Assembly (NCBI RefSeq): GCF_014873755.1
Contig: NZ_JADBEG010000001.1
Span: 2,048,501-2,112,500 of the forward strand
Length of the DNA: 64,000 bases
Source of the DNA: Amycolatopsis lexingtonensis
Lineage (GTDB): Bacteria > Actinomycetota > Actinomycetes > Mycobacteriales > Pseudonocardiaceae
Direction: 5' to 3'
A model generated the notes under the pieces. It searched no databases and had not been told where the DNA came from. It was given only the letters and a program-made list of their open reading frames with translations. Position numbers and translations under genes: made by a program. This document shows positions 56,479 through 64,000 of this stretch, one piece after another (positions within the stretch are counted from its first letter, which is position 1; each line of letters starts with the position of its first letter).

Positions 56479-57558
56479 ATGCGACGTCTTCGGTGGTACT
56501 GGGGGGCACTGGTCCTCGTCTGCGTGGCCCTGCTGATCGGCTCCTTCGTCTTCTTCGGCTCCGAAAGCAAAAACGGGCAACCCCAGCCCCGCCAAGGCCC
56601 ACCCGGCACCGGCCCGCTCACCGTCGTCGCCATGGGCGACAGCACCGTCTCCGGCGAAGGCGCCGGCCAGTACACCGCCACCACCAACGGCCAAGGCGGC
56701 AACTGGTGCCACCGCTCACCCAACGCCTTCGTCGAAAAGATCGACATCCCCGGCATCACCGCCCACGTCAACCTCGGCTGCTCCGGCGCCCCCGCCGAAC
56801 AGGTCGCCCTCGGCGACACCAAGCAGTGGACCGAAGGCTCCCAAGCCCAGCAGCTCGCCACCCTCGTCAAGGACCACCGCGTCGCCGCCGTCGTCATCGC
56901 CGTCGGCGCCAACGACGAACCCAAGTTCTCCAACCAGGTCACCGAATGCTTCAAAGCCTGGTTCGACCCCGGCGGCCCGCCCTGCAGCGAAGCGCTCAAG
57001 CAAAGCTGGCAGTCCAAAGTGGACGCCATGGTGCCCAAGGTCGCGACCGCCGTCTCCGACGTCAAGAAAGTCCTCGCCCAAGCCGGCTACGTCCCCGCCG
57101 ACTACCAGCTCGTCCTGCAGTCCTACGCCGCACCCATCGGCCCGGACCTGCCCGAAGACCTGCGCACCCTCAACGGCTGCCCGTTCCGCGTCGAAGACCT
57201 CCGCTGGATCTCCCAGACCGGGATCGGCGTCCTCTCCTCCGGCCTGAAAGCGGCCGCACAGCAGACCGGCGCCCGGTTCCTCGACCTCGCCAAGGCCGGC
57301 GTCAAGCACGAAGCCTGCAGCGGCGGCGCCAACCCCGCGACGGAGTGGTTCACCCGCCTCACCCTGCAGCTGTCCGACCTCGGCCAAGCCGACCGGGCCG
57401 GGCACGCGCTGCAGGAGTCGTTCCACCCCAACGCCGCCGGGCACGCGGCGATCGCCAACTGCCTCACGGAGTTCATCGCGGCCCGCGAAGGGAACGCCTC
57501 CTGCCTCGCCGGGGCGGACGGGAAGCTGCACTCGGCCCCGGAGGTCGTGGCCCGCTGA
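56479..57558 (+). CDS. SGNH/GDSL-family hydrolase, membrane-anchored or secreted
   Basis: 359 residues. An N-terminal hydrophobic segment (residues ~8-27) acts as signal anchor. VVAMGDSTVSGEGAG is the SGNH block I with nucleophile Ser, IAVGANDEP supplies block III Asn and FHPNAAGHAAIANC is block V with Asp-less His (SxxH). Several Cys (WCHRS, GCSG, ECF, PCSE, GCPF, ACSGG, NCL) probably form disulfides outside the cell. It is an esterase/lipase or polysaccharide deacetylase type. The -10 TAGAAT is eight bases before the ATG. Confidence 0.88.
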   Translation: MRRLRWYWGALVLVCVALLIGSFVFFGSESKNGQPQPRQGPPGTGPLTVVAMGDSTVSGEGAGQYTATTNGQGGNWCHRSPNAFVEKIDIPGITAHVNLGCSGAPAEQVALGDTKQWTEGSQAQQLATLVKDHRVAAVVIAVGANDEPKFSNQVTECFKAWFDPGGPPCSEALKQSWQSKVDAMVPKVATAVSDVKKVLAQAGYVPADYQLVLQSYAAPIGPDLPEDLRTLNGCPFRVEDLRWISQTGIGVLSSGLKAAAQQTGARFLDLAKAGVKHEACSGGANPATEWFTRLTLQLSDLGQADRAGHALQESFHPNAAGHAAIANCLTEFIAAREGNASCLAGADGKLHSAPEVVAR

Positions 57559-57641
57559 GCCCTCCCCGGTCTGTAGCGGGGGTTTCCTCAGGTGCTATGA
57601 CGGCTTTTCAAGCCTGCCAGGCGGTATAGGGCGTTATACAC

Positions 57642-57941
57642 TTAAAGATCGAGTGCTGCTCGCAACGCGATGTCGATGCGCTCCTGGACTTCCAGGTCGA
57701 TCTCGGCGATCCGCTCGTCGAACCACGGCCGGTAGAGCCGGGTCAGGTTGAGTGTCGACACCCAGTAGCGCGCGTCGATCGCGACGCCGAGGATGTCCTG
57801 CGGGTCACGTTCGAGCAGCTCGGTACCGAGCAGCCAGGGCCGCTCGGATTCGTTCACCCCGTCCGAGGACAGCAGCACGACCGTGCGCTGCCGGGCCGGA
57901 TCGGTCGGGGGGTGGTACGTCCAGACTTCACCCCTGCGCAC
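57642..57941 (-). CDS. MazF/PemK-like toxin
   Basis: 99 residues of the CcdB/MazF SH3-like fold: MRRGEVWTYHPPTDPARQRTVVLLSSDGVN at the start is typical (RGEVW...R..VVL), followed by WLLGTELLERDPQ. MazF toxins are sequence-specific mRNA interferases. Here the Thr/Ser that follows the strand VVLLSSD is present. The start overlaps the antitoxin gene by 14 bp, and the gene order antitoxin-toxin on the minus strand is the classical one. Activity is not proven; some family members are non-toxic. Confidence 0.82.
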   Translation of the reverse strand: MRRGEVWTYHPPTDPARQRTVVLLSSDGVNESERPWLLGTELLERDPQDILGVAIDARYWVSTLNLTRLYRPWFDERIAEIDLEVQERIDIALRAALDL

Positions 57942-58152
57942 GCAGATCCTTTTCCGCCGCGGTGCGCTCGGCCTCGTCCGATTCCGCGACGGCCGGCTCC
58001 GGCTTCCGCGGGGTGTATCCCGTGCGAACCGCCTCGCGCCTGGCTGCCTTCGACAGCCAGGACGAGACCGAGATTCCGTGGGCTTTCGCGGCTCGTTCGG
58101 CGAATTCCAGCGCGCCGCTGTCCAGCGAAAGCGTGACCTTACGTGTTGCCAT
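57928..58152 (-). CDS. Ribbon-helix-helix antitoxin of the MazF-like pair
   Basis: 74 residues. MATRKVTLSLDSGALEFAERAAKAHGISVSSWLSKAARREA is a ribbon-helix-helix fold (strand KVTLSLD, helix, helix), followed by a charged flexible tail (EPAVAESDEAERTAAEKDL) that would neutralise the toxin. TACGGT ends seven bases before the ATG, and TACC repeats around it (58153-58167) could be the autorepression site. Confidence 0.82.
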   Translation of the reverse strand: MATRKVTLSLDSGALEFAERAAKAHGISVSSWLSKAARREAVRTGYTPRKPEPAVAESDEAERTAAEKDLRAQG

Positions 58153-58198
58153 ACCTTTTACCGTACCAGTGCTCCGGCCCCCGGACGGGCCGCCGGCG

Positions 58199-58654
58199 TC
58201 AGAACGTCGGCGAACGTCCCTCGAACGGCGTAGAGAGCACCACCGTCGTCCGGGTCGAGACCTTCGCCGACTCGCGGATCCGGCGCAGCAGGTCCTCCAG
58301 CCCCAGCGGCGACGGGACGCGCACCAGCAGGATGTAGGACTCGTCGCCGGCCACCGAGTAGCACGACTCGATCTCCTTGATGTGCTGGATCCGCTGCGGG
58401 TAGTCGTCCGGCGCCGCCGGGTCGTTCGGCGTCAGCGAGATCAGCGCCGTCAGCGGCAGGCCGATCTGCTCGCCGTCGAGCCGCGCGGTGTAGCCGAGGA
58501 TGACCCCGCGCTGCTCGAGGCGGCGCACCCGCTGGTGCACCGCCGACACCGACAGCCCGACCCGCTCGGCGAGGTCGGTGAAGCTGCGCCGGCCGTCGGC
58601 CGCGAGCTCCTGGACGATCGCCTGGTCCAGCGGCTCCAGGCCACCGGCCGTCAT
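58199..58654 (-). CDS. Lrp/AsnC-family regulator
   Basis: 151 residues: HTH_AsnC (LDQAIVQELAADGRRSFTDLAERVGLSVSAVHQRVRRLEQRGVI) and the RAM effector domain (LPLTALISLTPNDPAAPDDYP, ESCYSVAGDESYILLVRVPSP). It likely senses an amino acid. Its ATG overlaps the peptidase stop (ATGA), so it is co-transcribed after the M24 peptidase and may tie peptide breakdown to amino-acid levels. Confidence 0.92.
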   Translation of the reverse strand: MTAGGLEPLDQAIVQELAADGRRSFTDLAERVGLSVSAVHQRVRRLEQRGVILGYTARLDGEQIGLPLTALISLTPNDPAAPDDYPQRIQHIKEIESCYSVAGDESYILLVRVPSPLGLEDLLRRIRESAKVSTRTTVVLSTPFEGRSPTF

Positions 58655-59793
58655 GCGTCCAGCACGACGAGCTCGTGCGGCTGGTTGTTGACCGACTCGA
58701 CACCGTCCTCGGTGACGATCACGATGTCCTCGATCCGGGCGCCCCAGCGGTTCGGCTGGTAGATGCCCGGCTCGACGCTGAAGGCCATGCCCGGCTCCAG
58801 TGGCAGCGCGTTGCCGGCGATGATGTACGGCTCCTCGTGCACGTCCAGGCCGATGCCGTGGCCGGTGCGGTGGATGAAGTACTCGCCGAACCCGGCCTCG
58901 GCGATGACCTCGCGCGCGGCGGCGTCGACGGCCTCGGCGGTGACGTCCGGCTTGACCGCGGCCACCGCGGCGGCCTGGGCGCGCTGCAGCACCGCGTAGG
59001 TCTCGGCGACGTCGGCGTCGCGCGGCGTGCCGACGGCGTAGGTGCGGGTGGAGTCGGAGTTGTAGCCGGCGGGCAGCGGGCCGCCGATGTCGACGACCAC
59101 GACGTCACCCTTCTCGATGACGCGGCCGGAGACGTCGTGGTGCGGGCTGGCGCCGTTCGGGCCCGAGCCGACGATCACGAAGTCCGCCTGGACGTGCCCC
59201 TCCTCGACGATGGCCGCGGCGATGTCGGCGCCGACCTCGGCCTCGGTGCGGCCGGGCCGCAGCCACTCGTGGACGCGGGCGTGCACGCGGTCGATCGCGG
59301 CGCCGGCCTCCCGCAGCGACGCGATTTCGGCGGCGTCCTTGCGCATCCGCAGTTCGCGCACGACCGGGCCGGCCAGCGTCTGCTCGGCCTCGCCGAGCGC
59401 GGCCCGCAGCGCCAGCACGTGCAGCGCCGGGGTGAAGTCGCTGACCGCGACGCGGCCGGGCTTGCCGAGCCGGTCGGCGACCAGCTTGTACGGGTCGTCG
59501 CCATCCACCCAGGTGAGCAGCTCGACGCCGAGCTCGTCGGTGGGGACGTCGGCGTACCCGGGCGCCTCCAGCTTCGGGACGACGAGCGCCGGGGTGCCGT
59601 CGGCGGGCACGACGAGGGTGGTCAGCCGCTCGAACGAGCCACCGGCCTGCCCGAGCAGGTACCGCAGGTCGGAGCCGGGCGCGATCAGCAGGGCGTCGGT
59701 GCCGGCGGCGGCCGCGGCGGTGCGGGCGCGGTCGAGGCGGGCGCGGAGGGCGGCGGCGTCGGGGGCTGGCGTGTGGAGGGATCGGCGCGACAT
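58651..59793 (-). CDS. M24 family metallopeptidase (Xaa-Pro dipeptidase/aminopeptidase)
   Basis: 380 residues, full-length for PepP/PepQ type. N-terminal creatinase-like domain (DALLIAPGSDLRYLLGQAGGSFERLTTLVVPADG) and the pita-bread domain with all five metal ligands: Asp in VVDIGGPLPAGYNSDSTRTY (two Asp), His in HRTGHGIGLDVHE, Glu in SVEPGIY and Glu in RIEDIVIVTEDG. It cleaves Xaa-Pro dipeptides or N-terminal Xaa-Pro. TAGGCT ends seven bases before the ATG (leaderless). Encoded with an Lrp regulator. Confidence 0.92.
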   Translation of the reverse strand: MSRRSLHTPAPDAAALRARLDRARTAAAAAGTDALLIAPGSDLRYLLGQAGGSFERLTTLVVPADGTPALVVPKLEAPGYADVPTDELGVELLTWVDGDDPYKLVADRLGKPGRVAVSDFTPALHVLALRAALGEAEQTLAGPVVRELRMRKDAAEIASLREAGAAIDRVHARVHEWLRPGRTEAEVGADIAAAIVEEGHVQADFVIVGSGPNGASPHHDVSGRVIEKGDVVVVDIGGPLPAGYNSDSTRTYAVGTPRDADVAETYAVLQRAQAAAVAAVKPDVTAEAVDAAAREVIAEAGFGEYFIHRTGHGIGLDVHEEPYIIAGNALPLEPGMAFSVEPGIYQPNRWGARIEDIVIVTEDGVESVNNQPHELVVLDA

Positions 59794-59891
59794 GAGGGCG
59801 AGCCTAGCCGGGCGACGCCACCGGCCGGACGGCCTGGGGCCGCGACATGCCGGGCCGGGTGACGCGGCTCCCCTCCCCCGCCGGACTCGAC

Positions 59892-59916
59892 CCCGGGGTG
59901 CGTCGCGCACCCCGGG
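59892..59916. repeat. 11-bp perfect hairpin between divergent genes
   Basis: CCCGGGGTGCG (59892-59902) and CGCACCCCGGG (59906-59916) with a 3-nt loop. It lies between the M24 peptidase and exonuclease promoters; no T run follows. It may be an operator or simply an RNA hairpin in the exonuclease leader. Confidence 0.55.
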
Positions 59917-59944
59917 TGACCGCCGGGCGTGGCAGGCTGTGCGG

Positions 59945-60889
59945 GTGACCGGATCCCTTGCCCTGCTCGACTCCGCGAGCCTGTACTTCCGTTCGTTCTT
60001 CGCCCTGCCCGACTCCATGCGCGCCGCGGACGGGACGCAGGTCAACGCCGTGCGCGGGTTCGCCGACACGATCGCGCGGATCCTCACCGACCGGCGGCCC
60101 GCCCGGCTCGTGTGCTGCCTGGACGCGGACTGGCGGCCGAAGTTCCGCACCGACCTGCTCCCCAGCTACAAGGCCCACCGGGTCGCCGAGGAGACCGGCA
60201 GCGGCCCGGACGTCGAAGAAGTGCCCGACACGCTCACCCCGCAGGTGCCGATCATCCTCGACCTCCTCGAGGCGTTCGGGTTCGCGACCGCGGAGGCGGC
60301 CGGCTACGAGGCCGACGACGTCATCGGCGCGCTGGCCACCCGGGAGAAGGCCGTCCCGGTCGAGGTGATCACCGGCGACCGCGACCTGTTCCAGCTGGTG
60401 CGCACCGAGCCGTCGCCCGCGTCGGTGATCTACGTCGGCAAGGGGTGGGCGAAGGCCGAAGTGCTGGGCCCGGCCGAAATCGCCGAGCGCTACAGCCTGC
60501 CCCGCGAGACGGCCGGACCGGCGTACGCGGACATGTCCGTGATGCGCGGCGACCCCTCCGACGGGCTCCCCGGCGTCGCCGGGATCGGCGAGAAGACCGC
60601 GGCGAAGCTGATCACGCAGTTCGGCTCGCTGGACGCACTGCTCGAGGCCGCCGCGGCCGGGGACTCCCGGGTCCCGCTCAAGACCCGGCTGCGGCTCTCC
60701 GACGCGGCCGACTACCTCGCGGTCGCCCCCACCGTCGTGCGGGTCGCCGTCGACGCGCCGGTCGAGCAGTCCCGCCCCGACACTGTGCCCGCGGCGCCCG
60801 CCGATCCTGAGCGGGTCGCCGAGCTCGCCGAACGGTGGAACCTGGGCAACTCCGTCGAACGGCTCCTCAAGGCCCTGCCCGGCGCCTAG
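59945..60889 (+). CDS. 5'-3' exonuclease (PIN/H3TH fold)
   Basis: 314 residues. Acidic metal sites ALLDSASLYFRSFF, CCLDADWRPKFR, GYEADDVIGAL and VITGDRDLFQLV are in place, followed by the H3TH motif MRGDPSDGLPGVAGIGEKTAAKLI. It matches the free-standing homologue of the polymerase I 5'-nuclease domain found in actinobacteria, which removes RNA primers or flaps. GTG 59945 is used; GTG 59939 in the same frame is an alternative. The stop shares CTAG with the convergent Eis-like gene. Confidence 0.92.
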   Translation: MTGSLALLDSASLYFRSFFALPDSMRAADGTQVNAVRGFADTIARILTDRRPARLVCCLDADWRPKFRTDLLPSYKAHRVAEETGSGPDVEEVPDTLTPQVPIILDLLEAFGFATAEAAGYEADDVIGALATREKAVPVEVITGDRDLFQLVRTEPSPASVIYVGKGWAKAEVLGPAEIAERYSLPRETAGPAYADMSVMRGDPSDGLPGVAGIGEKTAAKLITQFGSLDALLEAAAAGDSRVPLKTRLRLSDAADYLAVAPTVVRVAVDAPVEQSRPDTVPAAPADPERVAELAERWNLGNSVERLLKALPGA

Positions 60890-62100
60890 AAGTGCGTGCC
60901 GCACCACGGTGCGGCGATCGTCGTGAACAGCTCGTCCGCCCGCGCCACCGCGGCCGGGTCGCGGACCTCGACGCGGCCCGCGTGCGCCAGCGCCGTGGCA
61001 CTCCACTCCCCCAGGTACAGCATGCCGAGGGTGTCGACGTCGAGGGTCAGGTCCGCGGCGGCCCCGGTCCGCCGGGTACCGCCCGGCCCGACCTCGTAGT
61101 GGCCGGCGTTGGCGGGCAGCAGGCGGTCGGTCACCGCCAGCACCACCGGCTCGGCCGCCCGGTACGTCCGGGCCGCCAGCACCGCCGGGACGTCCACCGG
61201 CCGCAGCCACAGGTCGTCCTCGACGGCGAGCGTGGCCGAGTGCCGGTGGTCGGTCAGCATCGCCGACAACGGCTCGTCCACCGGGCGGTGGCGGGCGTGC
61301 ACCGCGGAGACCAGGTCGACCGACAGCAGGAACCGCCAGAGGCCGGCCAGGGCGGCCGGGCCGTCGGCGTGCAGGTCGCGGACCTTCAGCACCGCGCCTT
61401 CGTCCGGTGCCTCCAGCGACCGGCGGCTCACGGTCTCGTAGACGACGAAGCCGTCATCCCCGTCCGGTCCACTGTGGACGGCCACGACGTGGTCGCCGTC
61501 CGGGCCGGCGAGCCGGTCGTGCATCACCGGCCACCACTGCGGCGGGCGGCCGATCGTGCCCGGACGGCGCCCGATCCGCCGGTACAGCGCGGGAATCTCC
61601 TTGACGGCCTCGTCCGGCGTCAGCATCCGCACCTCGCCCGAAAGCGCGACGCGCTCGTGCAGCCGGGCCGCCGGCCGCGCCACCCGGATCGTCTTGCCCA
61701 GCGCGGCCGAGCCGTAGCCGAAGCGGCCGTAGATCGTGGGCTCACTGGCGTGCAGGACCGCCAGCGGCAGCCCGCGCGCGGCGATGTCGGCCAGCTGGAC
61801 GCGCATCAGCTCGGTGAGCACCCCGCGGCGAGTGCGATCCGCGCGCACCCCGACGCCGTCGACCGCGGCCGCCGCCAGCGCCCGGCCACCGGGCACGGTG
61901 AGGTCGGTGTCGAAGGAACTGGCGATCCCGATCGGGGTGTCGCCGTCGAACGCGCCGAACTTGTGCGCCGCCGGCCACGAAACCCCGAAGCGGGACCAGA
62001 GGTCGTCGCTGACGCGGTTGCTGTGCAGGGAACGGCCGAGCAGGTCGAACGTGCTGCGGCGCTCGTCCTCGGTGACGGGGCGGACGTCGAAGGCGGTCAT
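60886..62100 (-). CDS. Eis-like GNAT N-acetyltransferase (1)
   Basis: 404 residues, the full Eis length: two fused GNAT domains plus an SCP2-like C-terminal domain. Acetyl-CoA motif VDGVGVRADRTRRGVLTELMRVQLAD, and ASEPTIYGRFGYGSA and the C-terminal carboxylate (...CGTHF) that acts as base in Eis are conserved. Eis enzymes acetylate aminoglycosides and lysines. ATG 62100 with GGAGG. It is about 40% like the upstream paralogue by eye, and the two lie 41 bp apart. Confidence 0.92.
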   Translation of the reverse strand: MTAFDVRPVTEDERRSTFDLLGRSLHSNRVSDDLWSRFGVSWPAAHKFGAFDGDTPIGIASSFDTDLTVPGGRALAAAAVDGVGVRADRTRRGVLTELMRVQLADIAARGLPLAVLHASEPTIYGRFGYGSAALGKTIRVARPAARLHERVALSGEVRMLTPDEAVKEIPALYRRIGRRPGTIGRPPQWWPVMHDRLAGPDGDHVVAVHSGPDGDDGFVVYETVSRRSLEAPDEGAVLKVRDLHADGPAALAGLWRFLLSVDLVSAVHARHRPVDEPLSAMLTDHRHSATLAVEDDLWLRPVDVPAVLAARTYRAAEPVVLAVTDRLLPANAGHYEVGPGGTRRTGAAADLTLDVDTLGMLYLGEWSATALAHAGRVEVRDPAAVARADELFTTIAAPWCGTHF

Positions 62101-62141
62101 GCCTCCGATCTTGCCGCCCGCCGCGGGCGACGGCACCTCGT

Positions 62142-63344
62142 TTAAAAGTGGGAGCCGCTCCACGGCACCGACCGGGTGCCGAACAGCGTGTCCGCGGCCG
62201 GCGGCGCGGCGGCGTCCCGCACCTCGATCCGGCCCACACCGGCCAGCGCCGAAGCCTTCCAGGTGCCGAGGTACAGCATCGCGAGCGTGGTGACGTCGAG
62301 CCGCAGGGCAGCGGGCCCGTCGCCGCGCTCGGCCCCGTTCGGGGTGATCCGGTAGGTGCCGCTGTTGCCGGGCAGCAGCGGATCCGTGACCTCGACGACG
62401 ACCGGCTCACCCGGCCCGTACTCCCGTGCGCCCAGCGCTTTCGGGACGTCGACGAGCCGGATCCAGTGCTCGTCGCCGATCCGGTTGTCGGTCAGCCGGC
62501 GGTGGTCCGCCAGCAACAGCTCGATCGGCTCGTCGAGCGGACGTTCCTCGGCCACGATCCGGTCCACCAGGTCCACGCCGAGCAGGAACCGCCACAACCC
62601 GGCGAACGCGGCCGGCGTGGCGGCGAACAGGTCCGGGACCTCCAGGTCCTTGGTCCACGGGTACGCCTGAAGACCCTCGACGAAGAAGGTGGCGAACCCG
62701 TCCGGCCCGTCGGGACCGTGGTGCACCACCGCTTTCATCGGCTGGCTGCGGCGCCGGCACTGGGCCTCGTAGAGCCGCCACAGCACCTCCGGCCGCGACA
62801 TCATCCCCGGCCGGCGCCCGATGCGGTCGTAGACGCCGGGGAGGGCTTCCCAGGCCTGGTCGGCGTTCAGCAGCTCGATCTCGCCGCCGGCGGGGGCGTC
62901 CGGCCGCAGCCGGGCCCGCGCGCGGTCGACGTGGTAGGTGCGGTTCCGGGTCGCCAGGCCGTAGCCGAACCGGCCGTAGATGCCGGCCTCGGACGCCAGC
63001 AGGTTCGCGCACACCACACCACGCTCGGAGAACTCCTCCAGCTGCGCCGCCATCAGCGCGCGCAGCACGCCGCGGCGGGTCCGGTCCGCGCGGACGCCGA
63101 CGCCGGTGACGCCGGCCATCGGCACCCGCGCCCCGCCCGGGACGGTCAGCTCCGCGTCGAAGAACCGGGCCGTGCCGATGAGTTCCGGGTCGAACGCGCC
63201 GATCGCCCCGCCCGGCTGGTACGCGCGCCCGGAGCGCTCCCATTCCGCGTCGGTGGCCGGGGCGACGTGCACGGTGTCGCGGAACAGGTCGCTCGCGGCG
63301 CGGTGCTCGTCGGTGTGCAGCGTCCGGATCTCGAAGTCGCTCAT
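62142..63344 (-). CDS. Eis-like GNAT N-acetyltransferase (2)
   Basis: 400 residues, paralogue of the next gene. Both carry VGVRADRTRRGVL (acetyl-CoA), IYGRFGYG and a C-terminal HF ending (SGSHF), so the C-terminal carboxylate base is kept. Substrate preference is probably different. ATG 63344. Co-directional tandem copies suggest a duplication. Confidence 0.92.
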   Translation of the reverse strand: MSDFEIRTLHTDEHRAASDLFRDTVHVAPATDAEWERSGRAYQPGGAIGAFDPELIGTARFFDAELTVPGGARVPMAGVTGVGVRADRTRRGVLRALMAAQLEEFSERGVVCANLLASEAGIYGRFGYGLATRNRTYHVDRARARLRPDAPAGGEIELLNADQAWEALPGVYDRIGRRPGMMSRPEVLWRLYEAQCRRRSQPMKAVVHHGPDGPDGFATFFVEGLQAYPWTKDLEVPDLFAATPAAFAGLWRFLLGVDLVDRIVAEERPLDEPIELLLADHRRLTDNRIGDEHWIRLVDVPKALGAREYGPGEPVVVEVTDPLLPGNSGTYRITPNGAERGDGPAALRLDVTTLAMLYLGTWKASALAGVGRIEVRDAAAPPAADTLFGTRSVPWSGSHF

Positions 63345-63413
63345 CCCCGGATCATCTCCGGAAACGACGAAGTCCGGCCACCGGAATTCCCCGGCGGCCG
63401 GACTTCTCGCGCG

Positions 63414-64000
63414 CTACTTGGTGGCGGGCGGGGAAACCTCGTAGTTCCCGCCGTCGCCCTTGACCGTGATCTGCACCTGCTGCGGCTTGCCCGCGATCGT
63501 GGCGGTGCACTCGAACTTCGCGCCGTCCTCGACCTTCTGCTCGGCCGGGCACGTCACGCCGGTGACGCCGTCGATCTTGTACGTCTCGGTGAGCAGCTTC
63601 TGCACGTCGGTCTGCATCTGGGTGTTGTTGAAGACCTGCGTCTTGAAGAACCCGGGCGCGACGAACCCGAGCACCCCGACGACGGCCAGCACCACGACCA
63701 GCGCGACGACGCCGATCAGCAGGCCCTTCTTCGACTTCCCCTGCTGCTCGCCCTCCGGCGCACCGGGATACTGCTGCTGTTGCTGGCCGTAGTCGTACTG
63801 ACCCGGCGGCGGCTGCTGCCCGTAGCCCGGCTGCGCCTGGGGCCCGCTCTGCGGGTACGCCCCGCCCGGCTGCTGCCCGTACCCCGGCTGGGCCTGCGGG
63901 CCGCTCTGCGGGTACCCGCCACCGGGCTGCTGCCCGTAGGGCGGCGGCTGCTGGCCCCACTGCGGCTGCTGAGGCGGCTGCGGCTGGCCGTAGCCGCCGG
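63414..64000 (-). CDS. DUF4333 membrane protein (5' end beyond window)
   Basis: The readable ~195 residues start at 63998 in frame. The first ~75 are low-complexity Gln/Pro/Gly/Tyr sequence with tandem units of about 19 residues (GYPQSGPQAQPGYGQQPGG). One transmembrane helix (LLIGVVALVVVLAVVGVLGFVA) follows, then an extracytoplasmic DUF4333 domain (QTDVQKLLTETYKIDGVTGVTCPAEQKVEDGAKFECTATIAG) with one Cys pair. Family function unknown; common in actinobacterial envelopes. Confidence 0.88.
   Translation of the reverse strand, partial: GGYGQPQPPQQPQWGQQPPPYGQQPGGGYPQSGPQAQPGYGQQPGGAYPQSGPQAQPGYGQQPPPGQYDYGQQQQQYPGAPEGEQQGKSKKGLLIGVVALVVVLAVVGVLGFVAPGFFKTQVFNNTQMQTDVQKLLTETYKIDGVTGVTCPAEQKVEDGAKFECTATIAGKPQQVQITVKGDGGNYEVSPPATK

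Noticed and set aside
59892..59916. Intrinsic terminator
   Set aside because: The hairpin lies between divergent genes and lacks a T run.

Overview
The window comes from a high-GC actinobacterium, most probably a Pseudonocardiaceae member such as Amycolatopsis. This is inferred from a typical RbpA behind a sigma-R-type promoter, an Rpf-type cell-wall hydrolase, adjacent apolipoprotein N-acyltransferase and polyprenol-phosphate mannose synthase genes, a DUF4333 protein, a DasR-like site before a chitinase, and many leaderless promoters. No rRNA, tRNA, CRISPR array, insertion sequence or PKS/NRPS cluster was seen.

Left part (1-15.4 kb): the end of a drug-type ABC exporter overlaps an SNF2 helicase and a SWIM zinc-finger gene. 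A frameshifted DinB-like gene follows. Then comes a stress/redox and regulator-rich block: FAD monooxygenase with a divergent TetR; PPOX protein; AidB-like acyl-CoA dehydrogenase behind its TetR and an SRPBCC gene; another TetR and an SDR; DUF1345; XRE-cupin opposite GNAT; and an SRPBCC-ArsR-SRPBCC operon with twin operators around its promoter. At 15.37 kb lies a sequence almost identical in its core to the actinobacterial dif site, so this is probably the replication terminus. A tyrosine recombinase sits next to it, behind a perfect 21-bp inverted repeat.

Middle (16.9-29.7 kb): zinc-ribbon protein, glycerophosphodiesterase, Rpf-like protein, UMF1-type MFS carrier, thymidine kinase, rbpA, NUDIX hydrolase, DeoR regulator, PIG-L deacetylase, ppm1, lnt, an amidohydrolase and a lysine-2,3-aminomutase-family enzyme.

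The block at 29.8-41.05 kb is the best candidate for an undescribed system. A TPR-CHAT (caspase-like) protease gene is divergent from a six-gene operon: cytosolic subtilisin-like protease, small zinc-ribbon membrane protein, membrane protein with a degenerate FtsK/TraG-like domain, HerA-type ATPase and two proline-rich unknown proteins. A small PUA/EVE-like gene converges on the CHAT gene.

Right part (41-64 kb): a catabolic regulon (amidohydrolase, IclR regulator, CaiB CoA-transferase, citryl-CoA lyase-like enzyme, intradiol dioxygenase, quinone oxidoreductase) shares a 22-bp operator at two promoters. It is followed by an AhpD-like protein, a secreted GH18 chitinase, an FtsX-type ABC system with two ATPases, VOC, SDR, LysR, an SGNH hydrolase, a MazF-like toxin-antitoxin pair, Lrp and M24 peptidase, a 5'-3' exonuclease, tandem Eis-like acetyltransferases and the end of a DUF4333 membrane protein. 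Three copies of a 53-bp palindromic repeat lie between genes at 22.0, 43.5 and 56.3 kb.
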